Assembly (NCBI GenBank): GCA_001929475.1
Contig: LXFE01000294.1
Coordinates: 1-38,726, forward strand
Length of the DNA stretch: 38,726 bases
Origin: Neolecta irregularis DAH-3
Taxonomy: Eukaryota > Ascomycota > Neolectomycetes > Neolectales > Neolectaceae
Direction of reading: 5' to 3'
The notes below the pieces were generated by a model, which saw nothing but the letters and a program-made list of their open reading frames with translations, was not told where the DNA came from and did not search any database. Shown piece after piece: positions 34,660 to 38,726 of this stretch (position 1 is its first letter; the number at the start of each line of letters is the position of its first letter). The position numbers were made by a program, and so were the translations under genes.

Positions 34660-35349
34660 TCAACCGCCGCTATGGTACGGTGGCGGAAGTCTCGGTTCTT
34701 CTAGAGGAAGGAATGTCGACTGCTGTTGAATGTTAATCTCTTCCCGTTTGACCCAAAAAAACCGATTCGGATCTACCCGTTTCGATCCCCTTAACAACCC
34801 ATACGCAGGAGGAGGAGACGTTGTCGATATGTTATCTTCGCCGTCCCAACATATACTCTGTATAATCACTGGGTTCGTGTTGATTGCTACGATAGGCGGG
34901 CGAGATGATGGATCCAAGCTCCTTTTTGAATATGAAACCGTTGCAACTTGTCTCACGATAAGGAGTATTTCGAGTATAATGAGAGTGATGAAAGCAATAT
35001 GCGTTGAATCAGGTACCATTCTAAAAGCGATGAGGAGCGCATCTGTTAAGTTGGTTGGAATAATTAACTATAAGTGTTGCTTACATAGAAGTATCGTGAC
35101 AATGAACGCCAGCAAAGCAAGCATTGTAGTAATCAGGTTGAAAATTTGTGTTCGAGAGACAGCTTTTGATATTTCTCTCCGACTAGATGGACAAGGATGC
35201 TGCTCCGTCCCAGGGGTACTTCCACCTCGATGATTACCAGGACCTGCTGGCCCTGGAAGAATGCCTGAGTCGTGGTCAGTTCTCCCGGGTAGGCTCGTCG
35301 TAAGCCGTTTTAGGGAGAAAGCCACCGAAGTCCATAAACTGGTAGGCAT
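34660..35349 (-). CDS. Two-TM membrane protein with PPxY-type motifs, unidentified
   Basis: One intron (35084-35043) gives 215 aa from ATG 35349. The N-terminal 75 residues are Pro/Ser/Gly/Arg-rich. Two hydrophobic helices follow: FNLITTMLALLAFIVTILLY and HIAFITLIILEILLIV, separated by a short loop (ALLIAFRMVPDST). The C-terminal cytosolic-like region holds SPPPAYGLLRG and ends EEPRLPPPYHSGG, giving a PPxY ligand for Nedd4/Rsp5 WW domains. Such small two-TM PY proteins often act as adaptors that recruit ubiquitin ligase to membranes. The family is not recognised, so the adaptor role is an inference from the layout. Confidence 0.7.
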
Positions 35350-37705
35350 GCTAAGGACGCAAATTGACGCAAAATGAGGATGTTAGTCGAGATAAGGGCA
35401 GTAATAGAAGTTGAAAGTGGCAGACCGGCTGCGCTGCAGCAGAGTTTGCTTGCTCGTAATAGAAATCAGATGTCGAAAGATAGATTAGATCTTAGGCAGC
35501 GGTTCTCTGAGAATCAAGGGTGAATAAAGTGATGCGACTATTGAGGGTGGAGGGTGTTAATCCTTAGAAAAGCTAATAACATGGCACGGAGTCAGGTCAT
35601 ATTAGTGCAACTGGAGTAAAACTGAAAAGCATTGAGATTTTCGAGAAAACTTGAGATATAGAACCATGAATGCGTTGTTATTATTCCTCACTCTACGTAA
35701 ATCCTGTTTCACTGTCACAGTGAGTCCACAACATTCACTTTTTTGACAATAAGATCCAAAAAGAGTCGTACTAGTCCAGTTAGGTGCTCATGTAGTGTCG
35801 CTATTAAAATGCCTTAAATTTATCGATACTTAGTGTTAATGTTTAAGATTGTTAACTTTCGATAACATTAAACCCCCTGCAAAACGATTCTGAAGGTACC
35901 TAAGACAGGATGGATGGCATTATGAAGTCTGCATTAATTAATGAAATGAAACGCCGTGAAGATTTCCCGGGAGACGAAGCAAAGTGGAACTGTCTACTGT
36001 ATTCGAAGTATAGATTAGATATATTCAAACTACATATATTCTTGAAAAGCTCTGTTTGGTATGCCTACAGAATTTTGTTTGCATAAATACAATGTTATAA
36101 AAGGGGAAACCCCACAAGCGTAGACTTCGTTTTAGCCCTATATTGTTGAAAGGCATGTCCTATATAATGTGGTCTCCCCAAAAAGCCTGACCGCTCGTTT
36201 AACTCATATTTCTGTCGCTTGATCCGTTGCAAGTATCTCGACAGAGTGAAAATAAAACCAGGCTTATAGTATACTAGTCTAAGATAGTGAGTGAGTTTAG
36301 ACCATCCCATCTTCAAAGGCCACATTATTGCGCGCCACTTGCTGCATTGGTAAGATACACCTTTGGTATTTCTTCATAGTCTTGCATCTGTCCCATATTC
36401 TTTGGAGACCGTTATCATCACTAAACTATTGTTCATCGTAAGGTTAATTATTCTCTAATAGTTCATATGGTAGGTCAATTGGGCCAAGTTCTTTCAATGC
36501 ACCATAGCTTCGATGATTCTTAGAGCATGGACCAAAAGAAATCTCCATGAAAATTGAATGTAATCAGAACCTTCTAGTTCTCTTAAATTCTTTTGTGGTA
36601 TCATGACTGGGCAGATTCAAGCTTCCTATAATTCATTTACAAGTGCCACATGGGCGTACGAGGGTATTGTTAGCGACTCTTCTTTCGCCAGAGATTGTGA
36701 GAGCGTTGACAAATTCTATTCCTGTAGAAATCCCACATGCTAAGGTCAGCTGGGAACTGTCATATTATATGACTAGAGTGTTTTACTTCTACGGAGAAAG
36801 AGTTTTTGGAAAATCCGATCTTCTTCATCAACTCATCCTTTGATGATGAGAAATCTTGCAAGGGAATTCGTCAGAGTCAACCTGCTTTTTAAAAGTTGCG
36901 CTAAGTCCATAGCGAGAATTCCTAATTCGGAATATTCGAGCTCCTACATAATTTTCAACGAATTCTTACTCTTGACGTTTATTCTTGACTTCAAAGCATT
37001 TTTTATACGTTATCAAGTCCGTGGAGAATCTTACAAATCAGAGTACGAATGAGAAAAATGCCTACTTTCATAATATCAACCTGCCTTTACAGAGATTAGG
37101 ACCGATAAAATATTGTACAGGAGAACTAAAGGGTTTTCCAGACGTTCTAGCGTCTCAGCCTTCAGATCATGAAAATGGTGAGCATCCTGCTTACTCGCAT
37201 CAAGCTGGCATTCATCTTTCCTGTACCGAAACTACTGTAAAACTCTTCAATCTCAGAGCTTTTGGTCACTTTGACAAATCAACCATACAATGGCTACGAC
37301 CTACATCACTGGCCAGCATTGTTTACGTATTGCCGAGGTCGCTACTGCTGACAATTCACCGATTCTTCGGATATACTGCTTAAATCCCTACGAACACGAG
37401 TACCCATTCTGTTCTTAAAAGAATATGGGTGTAATCTGTATCCTTATTCGTCATTATATTATTGGTAAGAACGCGAGTAATTTATCAAACTAACTTTTCA
37501 CGCGAGTCAAGAAGGTCTTAGTCATTCGCCATAACTCAGAAGTGTCGAACAGTTGCGAATAAAAGCGATCATTATAGCTTCCTTCGGAGATCATCACGGA
37601 AAGGCTTCCTAGCATATCATGGGTTGCAATCCCAGCTCTCTCAGAAACCAGTTTAAAGACCCCGCCATTCCTATATCAAAGTCCATACATTCTGCTTCTC
37701 CAGTC
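35350..37705. other. Gene-poor stretch with decayed-looking frames
   Basis: The longest gap in the window. A 76-codon ATG frame on the minus strand (36095-36325), rich in Lys/Tyr, and small plus-strand frames between 36603 and 37383 have no recognisable motifs and cannot be joined by convincing introns. It may hold a relic of a gene or transposable element. I see no terminal repeats. Confidence 0.35.
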
Positions 37706-38586
37706 ATGTCTTCATACCTAGTAACTGGTGCATCTCGAGGCCTTGGCGCAGAGTTTGTTCGCCAATTGGTCCTTTCACCAAAATCCACAATAGTTTACGC
37801 TGCAGCGAGGAATCCCCACTCTTCTGCTGATTTGAAAGAGATCAAGAAAATAGATAAAGACGGAAAGTTGGTTTTCCTCACAATTGATATCGATGATGAG
37901 GCCAGTATCACGGTAGTGTCTGCGACAAACCGTTGCTGAGACTTCAGGCTGCTGTTAAAGCGGTTGAACAACAGTCGGGAGGTCTTGATGTTCTCATTAA
38001 CTGTGCTGGCATAGCGTCTTTGCAAAAGATTCAAGACCTGTTACTTCCTTCTCATTCTATCGCTGATTAGTAAGTACCGGCGAAGAGCTCCTTCGACTTC
38101 TTAAAACTAATGTGGTCGGAACTCATCTTGTCACCCGAGCACTCCTTTCACTTATCAAGAAAGGGTCTGGAAAAAAGATCGTCAACATGTGTGCCCTTTT
38201 CTATTGCTCTTGGATTAACACATATAGCTCAAGTTATACCGGAAGTATTGGAGGAAGCAATGCTCTCCGTTGTGGAGGATACGCGACCTCTAAGACAGCA
38301 TTAAATGCAATTACTGTCGTAGAGAGACCGCGTTCGGCTCGCTACTAATATTTAGCGATGGGCCAAAGAACACCAAGATCTCGCCATATTTATTGTTCAT
38401 CCCGGTTGGGTAAAGACTGGTATGTGTATCCCTGTAAGTTTTCATTGACCTTCAGATATGGGAGGTTCAGATGCTGCGCTGGAAAAAGATGTGAGTATCA
38501 AGGGAATGCTCGAGGTTATTGAGAAGACTGGGCGAGAGGGAAGTGGTACTTCATTAGGTTACGACGGAAGCACTCTCCAATGGTAG
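37706..38586 (+). CDS. Short-chain dehydrogenase/reductase (SDR)
   Basis: Five introns (35-39 nt) give 232 aa. MSSYLVTGASRGLGAEFVRQ is the Rossmann-fold N-terminus with the TGxxxGxG cofactor motif. Later come LDVLINCAGIA (NAG motif), KIVNISSSYTGS (catalytic Ser region), CGGYATSKTALN (YxxxK) and VHPGWVKTDMGGSDAALEKD. This is a classical, C-factor-like SDR, probably NAD(P)H-dependent; the substrate is unknown. The apparent stops and frame changes are fully explained by GT-AG introns, including one that turns MCALF into IVNISSS. An in-frame ATG at 37619 would add a 29-residue extension beginning MGCNPSS, a myristoylation-type start; 37706 is the more usual start. Confidence 0.88.
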
Positions 38587-38677
38587 ACTGTGCTTAGCGT
38601 AGACAGATATTGACCTACTTTTTTGAAAAGATATGTTTCACTGTAAAAGTCAGTTATAGTCAGACTTGCTAACAAGT

Positions 38678-38710
38678 AAGCAAGTCCAATTCTGGACTTT
38701 GGACTTGCTT
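38678..38710. repeat. Perfect 12-bp inverted repeat with 9-nt loop
   Basis: AAGCAAGTCCAA (38678-38689) pairs with TTGGACTTGCTT (38699-38710), and the surrounding GTAAG/GCTTGC extends partial symmetry. It lies 3' of the SDR gene near the window edge, so it could be a terminal repeat of an element cut off by the window, or a 3' hairpin. Confidence 0.6.
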
Positions 38711-38726
38711 GCTTGCATATTTCAGG

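Noticed and set aside
37706-38586. Multiple frame changes and stops suggesting a broken SDR gene
   Set aside because: Five short introns restore all SDR motifs, and the spliced length is divisible by three.

Overview
The window is nuclear DNA from a fungus, most likely a filamentous ascomycete. The gene set is fungal: an AA11-type lytic polysaccharide monooxygenase, a DUF7918 protein, an MNR2/ALR magnesium transporter, a rhodanese-tyrosine phosphatase, SWR1 and a Ync13-like Munc13 protein. An NDUFB8-type complex I subunit argues against budding yeasts. Almost every gene is cut by very short introns (mostly 31-50 nt) with GTATG-like 5' sites and a CTGAC/CTAAC/CTAAT branch site close to the 3' end. 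Raw reading frames therefore look broken. I rebuilt the genes by hand; all main gene models (Ran, TM9SF, MNR2, TBCA, LPMO, DU7918, MFS, PTP, RhoGEF, RTC3, SWR1, EMC10, SCOC, Ync13, NDUFB8, SDR) give spliced lengths divisible by three.

Layout: a GC-rich left edge with a partial secreted Cys-rich protein (1-245, minus). Then three minus-strand housekeeping genes: a TM9SF protein (661-2937), Ran/Gsp1 GTPase (3452-4399) and an MNR2/ALR Mg2+ transporter (4619-6806). A 156-bp divergent promoter leads to tubulin cofactor A (6963-7439, plus) and a small unknown gene (7659-8095, plus). A complete 5S rRNA gene lies at 8525-8642 (minus). Next come a secreted AA11 LPMO (9011-10099), a decayed tandem repeat (10543-10860), a DUF7918 gene (11144-11851), an MFS transporter (12589-14230) and a rhodanese-PTP (15002-16823), all protein genes on the minus strand.

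The right half holds a small RhoGEF (17779-18929, plus), an Rtc3/SBDS-like protein (19129-19622, plus), SWR1 ATPase (19793-25090, minus), an unidentified spliced gene (about 25721-26616, minus), EMC10 (27146-27761, minus), a SCOC-like short coiled-coil protein (28595-28977, minus), a Munc13/Ync13-like C2 protein (29114-33280, plus), NDUFB8 (33592-34065, minus) with a G-rich hairpin upstream, a two-TM protein with PY motifs (34660-35349, minus), a long gene-poor stretch, and a short-chain dehydrogenase (37706-38586, plus).

This is an ordinary syntenic mixture rather than a pathway cluster; I see no biosynthetic or defence island. The most unusual signal is in splicing: the Ran gene needs an AT-AC intron inside its P-loop codons, a GT-TG intron, and two microexons of 11 and 12 nt to encode the near-invariant Ran sequence. 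The TM9SF gene needs a probable GC-AG intron and a 31-nt intron that uncovers the family's C-terminal K-x-D tail.
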